From the NCBI GenBank assembly GCA_036583965.1, contig JAZBQD010000014.1, positions 67,486,395-67,550,394 on the forward strand: 64,000 nucleotides of DNA, written 5' to 3'. Positions within the stretch are counted from its first letter, which is position 1. Each line of letters opens with the position of its first letter. Positions 27,397-39,893 of this stretch are shown here, piece by piece. This DNA is from Prunella strophiata. Taxonomy: Eukaryota > Chordata > Aves > Passeriformes > Prunellidae. Position numbers and translations under genes: made by a program. A model generated the notes under the pieces. The model did no database searches, was not told the origin of the DNA, and saw nothing but the letters and a program-made list of their open reading frames with translations.

Positions 27397-27510
27397 TAGA
27401 ACTTCAGCATCACTCAAGCTTCAAGTGACCTTTGGAGATCTCCAGTTCAATCTCTTGCTTCCATAGTAGGCTGCTCAGAGTCTTGTCCATAAAAGTTTTT
27501 TGAATTCCTA
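27397..27510 (-). mobile_element. Old, diverged CR1 LINE fragment (antisense)
   Basis: The succession of GTGACCTTTGGAGATCTCCA, a degraded tract where CR1 has its poly-C motif, GGCTGCTCAGAGTCTTGTCC and a TTTTGAATTCC motif matches antisense CR1 of an older subfamily. It is more diverged than the copies at 12.6, 30.6 and 39.6 kb. It may extend towards 27720, where the match is too weak to call. Confidence 0.65.
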
Positions 27511-30500
27511 AGAATTTAAGAAAAATTTAAGCCTCTTCAGGGAGACCTCCAGCTCTTACCACAATAAACATAGTCCTTGTGTTAAAGGTCCTGTCTTGCA
27601 ACATCAGCACTGCCTCTGGACCTATTTTAGAACACATTTGGCAAGAGTCTGGGCTCATCTTTCCATGCCATCCCTTAGGCAGTGGAAGAGGGTTTTATCA
27701 GCCTCCCCTTTTCTTAAAGAATTTTTTCTCTTTACTTGTGTGAGAATCTACATGTAAGGTTACAAGATAGAAACACAGAGCAAACACATCACAGAAGAGG
27801 CTTGTCTGACCATGTTTGAGGCAGTCATGGGGTGTGTTAATCCTTTGATAGAGGAGAAGAGGCCATCCATCAATCTGTACATGGGGAGTGCCTTTTCTAA
27901 TGGGGTTCCTCCCAGTGCAGGATCCCACTATGTGCTGTTGCACCCACTTTTGCAGCCAAGAGTCAAGAAGACCTAATCTTTTCTCCTCATTCCTCATGCC
28001 CACATCATGAGAAAATATGCTCATAAAATCTCCCCTAATGCAACTTGTCACAACAGGGACCTATGTGACTCTGAAGGGTGTAAAAGGCACCTAAATGAGC
28101 TGATCACTTGGAGCTCTCTAATATCAAGAGAGGGAGAAAGAAGCATGTGCAGAGGATAACTCAGATCATTGAAAAGCTGGGCTACAGATTTTTTCCTCTA
28201 AAAATATTTTTTCATTTCCACTCGGAGCCTGATGTGATTAAAACAAGTACAGAGAAAAATTCAAAGTGTTTGTGAGGTTCTCTTCATGTGAAGACATTAT
28301 CTGCATCGTGAGGAAGTTCTAGAGTTTTTGAGTCAGGAGGATTGATTTCTGTGCATCATCAGAAAGTCAGCTTTGACAGTGGCTGATCTGGTCTGCCAAA
28401 ACACCAACAGCAGCTTCTACCAGTACTTTGTACATTTATTGTAAAATATTTGCTGCAAATCCTTTCTAAGCAAGATTTTATTTCGGACTTAACTCTTTCC
28501 ATTATTGCTACATTTTTGTAACAGGCTTGAATCTTTTGCTGTGGAATGAATGTTTCAAAAAGTAAATATTTAAGTAATGTGAAAAAAAAGCCCACCTCTG
28601 ATACAGCATTAGCAAGAAATAAACCTGCCCATTAAAATAATAAAGAAAAAATAGGAAGTGTTTGAAGAATATTTAGGACTAAATGATTTTTATGAAGCCA
28701 AGCTCTGTAGATACTCAAAGCTTGCTGAAAATTCTGCCTTTTCTTTCTGCAGCTGGAAAAAGAAAGATATTTTTTAAAAAATAAAGTAGTTCTTACTGAA
28801 AAGATGTTGAGATGGGCTTTTAAGGACCAGAAGCTTTGAAGATTTAAAGAAAAAAAAAAACCTCCTGAAACTTCAAGGTTTTGTCTCATCCTGAATTTCT
28901 GAGGTGTTTGAGGTTCATCACTGACTGACCTTAGAGGTGCCTTTGCCCTAATCATGATCCTTGAACTGGACAGAAGTCCAGGATCTCTTTGAAACAATGA
29001 GCATCATTTTATTGAGGTGTGCAAGAGCTGAAATGACTCAAAGAGGCCACATCACCCAGTGCTAAGCTCAGAACTTTGCACAGCAAATCCATAAATCAGG
29101 AGTTGACAGTAAATTTTTAACAGTGTATATACACTGCCATGAGCAAGAGCCCAGTTTATTTTACAGGCGTGATGATAGCAGCAAAGAATGCTGCAGTGAT
29201 ATGGATAACGTGGTGGCACACCTGTAACCTCCAGGTCTGAAGAGAGAACTGTTTGCACTTCATCATTCCAGGAAGAAAAAACACCCAGACCTCCTGTCAC
29301 AACACACCCTAAACGGAGCCTTACTGTCCCAAGGAAAAAAAAAAAAAAAAACACACATAATGTACAAAGTATACCTTGTCAATGTTATTCTCAGTGATTA
29401 TATACTTCCATGGTATGTGGAAGTTTTATAGAGCAATTACATCCATTGTGACTTTGTAATTACAGTATTGGGAGGTCACAGACAGAGAAACTTTGCCACC
29501 TCTATTGATTTTCAAGGCTAGCCTGAACAGGGTTTAGATTTTTCTCTGACTTGTAAGTTTTAAACATGTACACAAGGTGCTGTACACTCAGGAGATGAGC
29601 ACTGGCAAGTGATGTTCATGCCAGCCATGGGCCAGAGTCTGATCTCTAGTGCTCTTTTCAACATAAATCTGCATGATCACCCTGAAGAAAAAAGTGTCTT
29701 TGTAAAAATAAGTACTTGGGGAGAAGTTCTAGAGATTGGAAGAAATAGTTAAAAGCCATTTAAGCAACTAATATCAACCTTTCTGACTACCAGCATGCTT
29801 TGGATTGTGTTCCCAGACCTTAGCTATTTACTTTCTGACTTTTTGACTTTTTTGAACCATTTGCTTTTTGAACCATTTGCTTTGAACCATTTGCTTTTGA
29901 ACCATCCATCCTACAGCAAAATTCCATTCTGGACAATAATGTAACAGAAGAGGTGATTGATTTTTTTAAGCTCTACAGTGCAGTTTCACTAGAGAAGAAA
30001 AGCTAAGAAAGAAAGAGTTTTTATCAAGTAAGGGACAAAATTACTTGAGTTATTGAACTGAATAAGGGTGAACTGATCTAACTTAAGTAGATAAGAGCTG
30101 TGTTCACAGAGCATGGTGGATCCCTACCACACCACTATTTGTGAGAATAATGGGAAACCTCACCCATTCCACAGAGCACACACTCCTTAGTATAAATTTA
30201 GGCACAGAGCTTCTTGTCAGAATGGGTACAATGCAAAATTAGTTTTCTGAAATATGTAAAAAACTATTTAAACAAAAATTGTGGGTGTTGGTGGGATTTT
30301 GTTGCTGTTGTTGTTTGGTCGGTTTTGTGGGCATTTTTTTTTTCAGGGTATTAAATAAAATTTAAATTCTTTATTTTAAAACAAAGGAAATTAAAAAAAA
30401 AAAACCAAAAACACAGGGATTTCAGAATGCTTCCCACTCATTCTGATATGATGCATCCTAGATTTCTTTCAAGCATGAAAGATTTCTTCCACATGCTGTT

Positions 30501-30592
30501 TTAATAAATATGCAGAAAATTTATAGAAAAAAAATATGAGCTCTCTGAAAACATTTCCATATAAAATACTGAAATATAGCGCTCTACTAATG
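27511..30592. other. Unannotated stretch
   Basis: No gene is recognised. Short A-rich runs lie near 28848 and 29335, and a 16-bp tandem repeat at 29851 is listed separately. The 117- and 121-codon minus-strand frames show no family signature or coding bias and are rejected. Confidence 0.5.
29851..29906. repeat. Short tandem repeat, about four copies of a 16-17 bp unit
   Basis: The unit TTTGAACCATTTGCTT is repeated about four times with one- or two-base differences in the length of the T run; the last copy decays into CCATCCATCC. It is a small minisatellite with no coding role. Confidence 0.9.
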
Positions 30593-30868
30593 TAGGGATA
30601 GGACAAGAGGGAATGGCTTTAAGGTGAAAGAGGGCAGGTTTAGATCAGATATTAGGAAGAAATTCTTTATTGTGAAGGTGGGCAGGCCCTGGCACAGGGT
30701 GCCCAGAGAAGCTGTGACTGCCCCTGAATCCCTGGAAGTTTCCAAGGCCAGCTTTGACAGGGCTTGGAGCACCCTGGGACAGTGGGAAGTGCCCCTGCCC
30801 ATGTCAGTCTGGTTGGAATTAAATTATCTTTAAGGTCCCTTCCAGCCCAAACCATTCCATAATTCTAT
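30593..30868 (+). mobile_element. CR1 LINE 3'-end fragment (sense)
   Basis: The 3' untranslated region of CR1 is well preserved: AGATATTAGGAAGAAATTCT, CCCTGGCACAGGGTGCCCAG, CCCTGGAAGTTTCCAAGGCC, ATCTTTAAGGTCCCTTCCA and a terminal ATTCCATAATTCTATTA octamer region. It is 5'-truncated. Low divergence from the remembered consensus suggests a relatively young insertion. Frames on either strand across it are not genes. Confidence 0.95.
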
Positions 30869-33447
30869 TATGGGATTTCTGTCTTACTAATCACAATCCT
30901 TTTTTTTTTTTTTTTCAATTAAGTGAAAATTTGGCAAACTGCAGGTGGCACCATTGAACATTTTGGTACAACTGGCTGCTTTTTCCACTGAAAAAGTTAG
31001 ACACTCCAAAGTGTTCAAAAATATCAGTGTTAAAATGTCATAATGTCCCAACACCTACTGAGAAATATTTAACAAATTTTTGAACAAACTTCCTTCACTA
31101 TATGCTCATAAAAAGTCTATACTTTTTAAAATTCTATTTGGGATATTTTTGATTGGTGAAATGAGGATCAATCTCCCTTTAGTTTCCTACTGGCTTCCCA
31201 TTCTGGTGTGTGCATACTCTAGATTTATCTGAAAATTACCTCTGCCTAAAATCTGATCCATATGAATAAATTTTGAAGTTGTTTGAAAAAGATAAATTAC
31301 TTTCAAGGAACAGAAGTATCACAATGAATATAATGAATAAATGAAATTTCCTTCTTTAGGACAGCAGAGCATAGGAGAGAACCTTTAACTGTGGACAAGA
31401 CTGCCTTTTACACCAGGGTTACTGAGCACAGCTCAGTGTAATATAATGGGGATGTTAAATAAGGGTAAGTGTAATTAATACATAACATTAGTAAGAGTCA
31501 ATTTTCTTTCTCTTCTTGAGGCAGACTGGCATTATCATTATTTTATTTTTTAATTTCCTGGTGATATCGCCTTCTCATATAACTGAGATAAGCTGTTGCA
31601 TGTTCTGATTTGAAAGCAAGAGGAATGGTAATTAAGTAATTTGAAAATGAAAAGGGCTTAATCAAAGGGGCTTGTACAGTATGAAACTGTGCAGAACCTC
31701 CATCTACCTTTGAGAGAGACCCTTCTTCAAAATCTCTCCTGGAAAAACAACCACGTCCTGATCCAGGTCTCATTTATTTCAAGAGGAAAGCCTTCACTGA
31801 TATGTCTAACATGACACCTCAAAATGTCATTATTTCAAGGGGTGAAACTCAGTTTTAAATGGATGATTTAGGGCTTGGAATACCAAAGAAGCTCAAGTGA
31901 CTGAATCTAATGTGTGGATTAGATCTACAGGGCTTCCCAGGCACACCAGATTGCTCTTTGAGTTGGTCACATCACTCACAGAATCAGAATGTGATTCTGT
32001 GATCATAAAAAAAAGAGTTCAGTGATTCTCAGGAACACTAAAAAAAAAGAGCAGTAGCAATACTAAAAACAAAAGAGGGGAAATTTCATTCTGGTTTTCA
32101 CACCGCAGAGTTTGCTCACCCCATAACTTGCAAAATATTAAATCATAATAAACCGTAAACCAAAACTCAAGACTGTTTCCTTTTATTTGAATGTCATGGC
32201 TCTTGAGCCACAGACACACAGAATCATAGAGCCCTCTTAGCATGAACCCCCAACTCTATTCTCCACAGCAAAAAACCCACTGGTTTGTTTGTTTTTTTTT
32301 TCTGATATAACCTAGTGATTGGCAATGCCTGTGGACAAAAGATGATGGAAGTCTGAAGACCCTATGCATAAAGAAAAAAGACATTTGGGTCATCCACATG
32401 CTGGACAAACAATCCTGTATACATAATGCCTAGATAAGGGAGAAGAGAACCAGGTCATGTGTTTCCTTTCCAGCTAATATACATGTATATGTGTGTGTAG
32501 TGAGATGCAGATTGTCATGGCCATTTTTCTCTACAGATTATGGTAATGATTAAATGAGCATGAATACGGACTTCTGAAAATGATAACAAGTAGGGGAAAT
32601 TCCATCCTATTTTGTATCTCTATCTTTTCTGTGAACATTACTTTGTTATCTGCAATATGCAAGTCTTTGAATAGGTGCTATTAATTTAATATGCATTTAT
32701 TCTTTCTGATCTCTCTTTAATTTTAAATTAAGTGAAGTCAATGATCAAAGAAAGGCCAGAATAATAACCCTGTAGGATGATTTTTTTTTTTTTTTATCTT
32801 TTCTTTTGGTCACAGAAAGCATTGAGAAGCAGCACTGTCTGTTTTTTCTAGGCCAGTTCTGCAATATGTACCTAGGTGACAATGTGGCCTGCAGTAACAC
32901 CAAAATACATGGGAGTCACCCAAATAAACAACTGCCAAGTAGAGCAAAGGCCTAGGATTGAGCTCTAAACACCCTTATTTACCTTTTGTGTTTCAGCAGT
33001 TGCTAAGAGCCACAAGCTTATTGCTCCAAGCTATTAAACTTGGAGCAGAAAGACTATCCCTGCCCCAAAGAATTGCAGTAATAGGTTGTTTAACCCTGTA
33101 TAACTTAATCTGCTTATGAGTGAAAGACATATACTCACACACCCAAACTCTCTTCAGTAGAATATTTAACTATGCTTTTTAAAAAAACACGACAAAGATT
33201 GGAAACATCCCCGAGCTACCAAATTTCTTTGTCATTCTGCAAAAAACAGTCATGTCCCCGACAGAATCCACACCCAAACATTACTCAGGAGCAAGTGGGC
33301 TGAGAATTTACCATTTTATTTTTATAAGCCATGACGAAAGCAAATTATTTTCAGACAGACCCCTCTAACATGTCTACAGTTTTATACAGAAAGATAAGCT
33401 CTGCAGAGAAGATACACTTTTTGTTAGACCAACCAGTATTGCTGGGG
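30869..33447. other. Unannotated stretch
   Basis: No gene or classified repeat is recognised. Short T or A tracts occur at 30900 and 32780. An ACAGAATCATAGAGCC-type motif near 32218 is reminiscent of a CR1 end, but too little follows to call it. Confidence 0.5.
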
Positions 33448-33480
33448 AAAAAAAAAAAAAAAAAAAAACAAAAAAAAAAA
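33448..33480. repeat. Poly-A tract (A21-C-A11)
   Basis: This is a homopolymer tract with a single C interruption. No retrocopy is recognisable beside it. Confidence 0.9.
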
Positions 33481-36400
33481 CCAAGCTCTGAGGCACAGTG
33501 GAGCTTCATCCAGCTAAGAGGCTTGTGCAGCAGAAAGACAGGGGATGTATTTAACTCCTTTTTTCCTCATTTAATTTCATCATCTGTTTGTTGAAAACTC
33601 CTGTTACATCCATAGAAAATATCAGTCAATAATTCAGTGAGCTGTAAGTGAGCCCAGTTGCAGGACAAAACTCAAAATTGAGTAATCCCTTTGAACACAG
33701 GTTCTTCCTTGGCACCAGGAGCTAAACTCTGGATGACAAAGACCAGAAGTGTGTTTAGAAGTTTTTTGGATATTTGCCCTGCTCTTGACTTGCCATTAAT
33801 TTGGCAGTTAAAGACACTAAATAACAAGCCCTAAGGTTTTGGGTCTGTGTGTTAGAGCAGCTGAGGAGACCAAAGGAGTTCCTTATCCAATTTTGACATT
33901 TTTGGGGGAAATTTCATGATGCATAGCCAAGCTTTGGAACTTTTTTGTTTTGTTTTGTTTTTCACATTTTGAGTGTATTAACCTGCATTAACCAACCATG
34001 TCCAGTTCCAGTATTGCTAAATTGGTCTGCAGATTGACAAACCAAAATTTTGTTGAATTCTTTATGGGCTTCAGTGACTAAAAGAAACTTTTAGCATAAA
34101 AAATTCTGTTTCAGAGCTTTAAGAAAGTATTATTTCTGGGCAACATTTGCTCTTTGGCTTGCACCTACCGTGGTCAGAATTGTCTCTACACTGGACCAGC
34201 CAAATCTGCATTAGCATTCAGTTCATTCAGCCTCTGGTAGCATCTCTACTACTATCAGCAGGATTTTTTTAAACTCAGTGTCTGAAATAATGAAATAAAA
34301 TTGTGTAATACTTTGGTAGTTTTCCATTCATTCTTCTCCCAAGAGGGTTTTTTTTTTTTAACCAGGGGGTTAAACCACCAAGGTGAAAGCTTGATGGTTT
34401 GGATTATGTCACAGGTATTCTTCAGAGCAGTTCTATTAAAGAACTGGGAAGGGGGAGAAAGACCTCTTCAGATGGCCTTCTCTTCTTCCACCATATGAGG
34501 AGAATTCCAGGGAGTGATCCAGCTGCAGAACTGAACCCAGATCTGTGTTACTCTTTGAGCATTTTTGCATTTTTAATCTGAAGCCACTTAGAAGCTTAGT
34601 AGAAAATAGGATTTTTCTAACAATTCAGAAGACCTAATTCCATGTTAAACAATATGGAAGCAGAACTTAAATTCTGCTAGAATTAGAGACATATCAGTTT
34701 TATATCAGAATAAATCATTTTTATCCCTCCTCACTTAAATGCATCTATTTCTGGGGTGGATACTGGCAATTGCTCATTCCAGTGGAAAACAAGTTAAAAT
34801 GGGAAAACACAGATTACTGTTCACAGACCATTGAAGGGATGACCTGGGTAAGTACAAATTTAGGCACACATTTCAATTTCTGGAAAGCACTATTATCATA
34901 TGGAAAAGTTTGTTGGTTAAATCACATGGAATGTACAGATAAACATCACCTCTTGATATCACTGGAAATTATCCCCACTATCAACAATAAGAGCAATTAC
35001 TTATGGAGAGAATCACCTCACCTAAATGTAGTTATCTACTAGTCAAGCATCTAATCTAAGGTAACCACCTAAGCTCCCTCTGTGATGAGCAGAAATAGGC
35101 AGTGGGAGAGAAGGAAACTCGTCCTGTTCCAAGATAAATGTCCTGAGATAGGTAGACTGAATCACCTTCCAGAGCTGCTTATCTCTCTTTATTGACTACA
35201 GAAGGAACACAGGTAATTAGCCATGACTAGACACCTAATTTTTAGATACCTAGACACCTCAACTTTAGCAAGATGAATCAGAGCTGAGTGATTCCCACTA
35301 GGTAAATTTCCTCCTTCCCATTCCTCAGTGAAAGAATGTCTGACGCCTGAAATAGAAAGCTTGGACCGTCTCCAAAATCATCTTTTTCCTTTTCATTTAG
35401 AATTTTTCAAAAATTCTTTTCATTATTGTTTTACCTCATATTACCTCATTATGGGGATATTCAATTTGCTGCTGTTAACAGTGCACAAACTGCTATTTTT
35501 GTTGGAATATCTACAACAATGCACTTTCAGAAAGGAAAATGACAACATGTGATAAACACATATTTTAAAACTTTATAATAGAATCATCTGTATTTTATTT
35601 GCTTTCTCCCTAAATATAATGTAATTTTATGTACAGCTTCTTTTTCCCACAGGATTTTAAAAAATTACAGCTTTTTAAGCAGATCTGTGCCTGCAAAAAT
35701 CCAGCTTCATTTTATTTCAGTGTTTGATATAATTTGTATAAGTTACAGCCTAATAAAAGATAGGGAAGCAAACTTCAAGCCACATCATCTGTTGTTTCCC
35801 CCCAGTAAAGATATAAAATTATATTTGTTCTGGTTCTTTTTGCCTGGTTCATCAGATTAGGAAATTTTATTAGACCTCCTACTTCAGGCTTGTAACAATA
35901 AGATCCTTCCTATGCCAATAAGTTAAGCTTAGGGAAGTTCTGATGTACTTATAGGCAAAGTGAAAAATATAGGCTGGAAAGGCATCTTCATTTATTTAAG
36001 CACATACTTAGTACAAGATTAAAGTTATTTGCTTACATGCTGTCCTTAATATGGATAGGCTTAAAGGCATTTCCATGTATTTTCCTGAATGGGGAATACA
36101 TTCTCAGATGTGCAATGAATTTTCATTATTGTTTATTTGATGTTAAGTATCTGAATGTTAGATGTGCTAATGCAAATAAAATGAAGGTAGACCCTGGTAA
36201 GGAAAGTTCACAGGGTGCAATGCAGGGGCAGAAGGGCTGAATAATAGATGAATAAAAAAGCCATACCTTTGGGCTGAAATTTCCATGTAAAATTTTGCTC
36301 ATATTTCAAATGTGAACAGCACATACTTGTTACCCCTGGATTTTAGGACATTTTGCCTTTTCCCAGCCTACATTTGGCAAAAGAAATGTTCAGTAGGGGC

Positions 36401-36540
36401 ACATGTATTTTTCAGTACCAAAGTTTCTCTAAAATTCACTGGGTGGCATAGAAAGCTATAATGCCCTCACAGGTCTAGACTAATGCTTTCCAAGCCTTGT
36501 GAAAGGAAGTGATTTTCTGTAGAGGAAGTCTGGATAAATT
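33481..36540. other. Unannotated A+T-rich stretch
   Basis: No gene, RNA gene or classified repeat is recognised. Open frames are at most 90 codons and unbiased. The sequence around 35560-35800 is especially A+T-rich. Confidence 0.5.
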
Positions 36541-36830
36541 AAGAGACTCAACAGCAGTGTAGGGCTTGCACTGTGCAAATTGACTGCTCAGCCACAGGTG
36601 GGGAGGAGTCAAAAAGAAATTTTACCACTAGCCAATCAAAATCATTTAACTCTTTGGAGTTCTTGTAAATATGGACATTGAAACCCCTGGGACAAATAAA
36701 AAAGGGAGACTCTAATGGAATATCACATTTGAAATTATCACAGACCTCAGGGAGCTAGTTTCTGTCTTGCCAGCTCTGAGAACAGTGAAACCAAACTATG
36801 AAATCACTACTGAAAAACAAGGTGAGCTTT
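36541..36830 (+). mobile_element. LTR-like segment with CCAAT, TATA and AATAAA signals
   Basis: Promoter and processing signals follow each other in LTR order on the plus strand: CCAAT at 36632-36636, a TATA-like TGTAAATA at 36664-36671 and AATAAA at 36695-36700, then a C/T-rich part. An AAGGTGAGCT donor-like motif follows near 36822. No retroviral coding sequence flanks it. Boundaries are uncertain and the terminal TG/CA pair was not established, so a host promoter or an unrelated repeat remains possible. Confidence 0.38.
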
Positions 36831-37065
36831 CTGTTACAGACAGGTGATTATAATTCTCTGTTTCTGAAAGGCCTGAAATATTTTCTTTCACAGAAAGAAA
36901 AAAAGCCAACAAAAAAAGTGGTTTTGTGGTTAAGGCACTGAATTCAGGCTAGGCAGTGCTAGATTCTTCTCACAGCTTTACTTTGGCATGAGGCTGGGAA
37001 AGCCTTTTACTTTTCAAACCTGCAGCAATATTGAGGTGCATGCCTGAAGCTAATCAAACCAAAGA

Positions 37066-37205
37066 TCACAGAACCACAGAATGGTTTGGTTTGGAAAGAA
37101 TCTTAAAGTTCATCAAGTTCCAATCCCTTTACTGTCTCAGGACACCTTCCCCTAGACTAATTTGCTCAGGACTCTATCCAACCTGGCCTGTAGGTCATCC
37201 CAGTT
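37066..37205 (-). mobile_element. CR1 LINE 3'-end fragment (antisense)
   Basis: TCACAGAACCACAGAATGG is followed by TTGGAAAGAATCTTAAAG, then GGACACCTTCCCCTAGACTA and TCCAACCTGGCCTGTAGG. This is antisense CR1, 5'-truncated and moderately diverged. It is non-coding. Confidence 0.9.
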
Positions 37206-37513
37206 AGTGGGATGCAGGACCAAGACCTTAAGTTCTCTGTGACCCTTCCAGATGACTAAATTTAAGTCTAATATTACTTCCTTTGTTTTCTGTCTCTATT
37301 TGCACTCTATATTTAAATGAAACCCCTGAAGCAGCCCTTTGGTTCTGCTTGGCTTAATTTGAAATGCAGCTTTCAGTATTGAGGAAATTGATTTAAAAAC
37401 GAGGTGTCACAGGCAAGTGTCTGGAGAAACAATAACATAAATGGCACAGTGATGGAGCAGAGACAGCAAAACTTGAAGCTTGTTGAAGGTTGAGAAGGGA
37501 AGAAATACAGTAT

Positions 37514-37600
37514 AAAATCACAGAATCTAGGAATGGTAAGGATGGGAAGGAACATTACAGATTATCTAATTCCAGTCTCCCAGCCATGGAGGAGGTTTGG
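37514..37600 (-). mobile_element. Short CR1 LINE 3'-end fragment (antisense)
   Basis: AAAATCACAGAATCTAGGAA, a GGAAGGAACATTACAGATTA motif and CCCAGCCATGGAGGAGG give the outline of an antisense CR1 end. It lies about 300 bp after another antisense fragment of a different degree of decay, so the two are probably separate insertions. Confidence 0.75.
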
Positions 37601-37633
37601 AACTGTTATTCATCTGCTAATTTAAAACAAAAA

Positions 37634-37634
<1 letters not shown>

Positions 37635-37671
<37 letters not shown>
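37635..37671. repeat. Poly-A tract (A37)
   Basis: This uninterrupted run of 37 A residues is the longest homopolymer in the window. It lies about 35 bp beyond the short CR1 fragment. CR1 elements end in octamers and not poly-A, so this tract is probably independent of it. Confidence 0.95.
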
Positions 37672-37674
<3 letters not shown>

Positions 37675-39632
37675 GGTTAAAAAAGGTAATCTGTTGCCCT
37701 CTTCACTTATCAGCAGGGCAAGAAAGGATGAGTTGCACTGCACAACCCTCCCAAAGTCTCCTCCAGCCCTATTGTCTGTGTTTGCTAAGACTGCAAATTT
37801 TTGTCTGGGTACAGGATGTTATCACAGTTGGTCCTGAGCTTCATGCACACCTCCAGCTCTACTGCAGGACAGAAAAACTGGGCACAAACAAACATCTTTG
37901 TGTCATGGTAGCTTTTGGCCAGAGTTTATAAGAAGCCATCCATCAAAGAGCAAGAATCCTTACAAGTTTTGAGTTGAGAAAGTGCAGCGGCAAGCTTTTG
38001 GGGGGATTTCACAATACTGATTTCTTGGTTTGAAGCAAAATACATTTACAAGAGCATCTGCTGGTGTGAGTCTCTTAAATATGGCATATACTCCGTGTTA
38101 CTGCTTCATCATCATGTATAATTGGCAATAAACCTATTTAGAATTCAAGATGCATAAAACTGAAAGTCTTTGAAGGGAATAGCTGCTGAGATTATATTTA
38201 TTGTGCTTTCCCACAATATTTTTCTATGCATAATGTGATAAACCTCCAAGGTGGTTGTAGGCAAAGCTGAAATATTCACAAGTATGCAGTTATTATGAAT
38301 TTAGACAGGTTGTAAGACATTTTGATATCAAACTCTTAATGAATGGCAGTAAACATATTCTACATTACTTTATTAAAATGCCTATTAAAACACACACATC
38401 CACAGAATGATCACTGGATGTGTTTACTTGCGAGCAAAAAGGCCATGAAGAAAACAGCATGGAAATAAATTTTCTTTTCCTGCACCACTATGATAAGAAT
38501 TAGGGCATGCATTTAAAGTTCATATTATTTTCAGTGTGTTCACAGCACATCCAGATAATCAGATATTCAAAGGAGGATTCCCAGTCGGTTCCAATATGCC
38601 ACGACTCAGTAAATCGAGTTGTGTAAATGATAGTTCCATATCCAACAATGTTGTTTTGGGATTTCAGAAAAACTGCTACACTCCAAAGCAACAAAAAAAC
38701 CCCCAGCCAAACAACAAACAGTCAACAAATATATTCTTGTTATCTTGATGATTTTCAAAAAAAATTAGTCGATGTTTTCTTTCTATTTGGCCAAATTTTT
38801 ATTAGCAAAAATTTAAAACTAAATGTCCTGTTGAGCTGGAATATGGGGATTTTTTTCTTTTCAACGTTTCTGAGTACACAGTCTGAGGGGAGGAAAAATT
38901 CAAATTATGAGTTGAAAACATATGGAAATTTATTCTTTCTGAGTAAAATTTTTATTTTCTTCGCAAAGTCCTGATCAACACCCGTGACAAACACAAAACC
39001 AGAAGTCTCCTGTAACATCCAACAGCAATTCCATTGCTCCATACCATGCTGTTAATCTACAGCAGCACTTAAGGGGATTGAATATGCCAAACTTTCTGTG
39101 GCAGTGGAGCAGTGGATAGGAGCCTACCTTCTGATGGAAATACCTCTGTGGGACACATCCCTGTCCCAGTGTAAAGTATCAGCTAGAAAAGAGCTATTAA
39201 GCCATAAATTCACCCAAAAAAATGGCTTTAAGGTGAAGTGTATGTTGGATCATGCCCTGGGACTGAAGAGCTGGGAGTGGAGTGGGGAAAGGCACCGTGA
39301 AGGAGTTAATGCCTCCCTTAGGACAGACTGAGCAAAAGTTAATGCCTGGAGCTTTTTGCCTGCTACCAGAAAAAGAGAAAAAATATCTTTAAATGTTGGT
39401 GTCTTCCTGATATGTACCACTTCTGTAGTTATGTGCTCTGAAAATACTGGTGTGACCTGGTTGTGAGAAGCTTTGTATGCTCACAAGCACAGCCAGCTGC
39501 TGGATTCCAGGGGTCATACCTGGGATCTCTGCATAAATGATAAATAAAGTGGGATAAAACCTTGGCACAGCAATAACCAGCACTCATGCGTCTCTCCTCT
39601 TTGTCAGTGCAGCTATCTTGCTCTTCCTAGAA
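37672..39632. other. Unannotated stretch with a conserved-looking block
   Basis: No gene is assigned. 38120-38350 is A+T-rich with motifs typical of conserved enhancers (see findings). A minus-strand open frame at 38500-38694 includes three CpG dinucleotides within about 45 bp, unusual for this A+T-rich background, but has no clear splice sites. Confidence 0.45.
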
Positions 39633-39893
39633 CAAAGGGGAATGTCTCTAAGCTTAAAAAAAGAGTGGGAATAGATTGGATGTTAGGAATAAATTCTTTC
39701 CTGTCAGGGTGGGGAGGACCTGGCACAGGGTGCCCAGAGAAGCTGTGGCTGCCCCATCCCTGGAAGTGTCCAAGGCCAGATTGGATGGGGCCTGGAACAA
39801 GCTGGGATAGTGGAAGGTGTCCCTGCCCATGGCAGGAGGTTGGAACAAGATGGTCTTTATGGTTCCTTGCAACCCAAAAATATTCTATGATCC
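39633..39893 (+). mobile_element. CR1 LINE 3'-end fragment (sense)
   Basis: GGATGTTAGGAATAAATTCT, CCTGGCACAGGGTGCCCAGA, CATCCCTGGAAGTGTCCAAG, CCCTGCCCATGGCAGGAGGT and an AATATTCTATGAT end define a well-preserved CR1 3' end. It is the same subfamily type as the copy at 30.6 kb. The 129-codon plus-strand frame and the 99-codon minus-strand frame across it are repeat shadows. Confidence 0.95.

Noticed and set aside
37490..37675. A poly-lysine-ending frame that could suggest a retrocopy with a poly-A tail.
   Set aside because: The sequence before the A37 tract is a CR1 fragment and not an mRNA copy, and no flanking duplication is visible.
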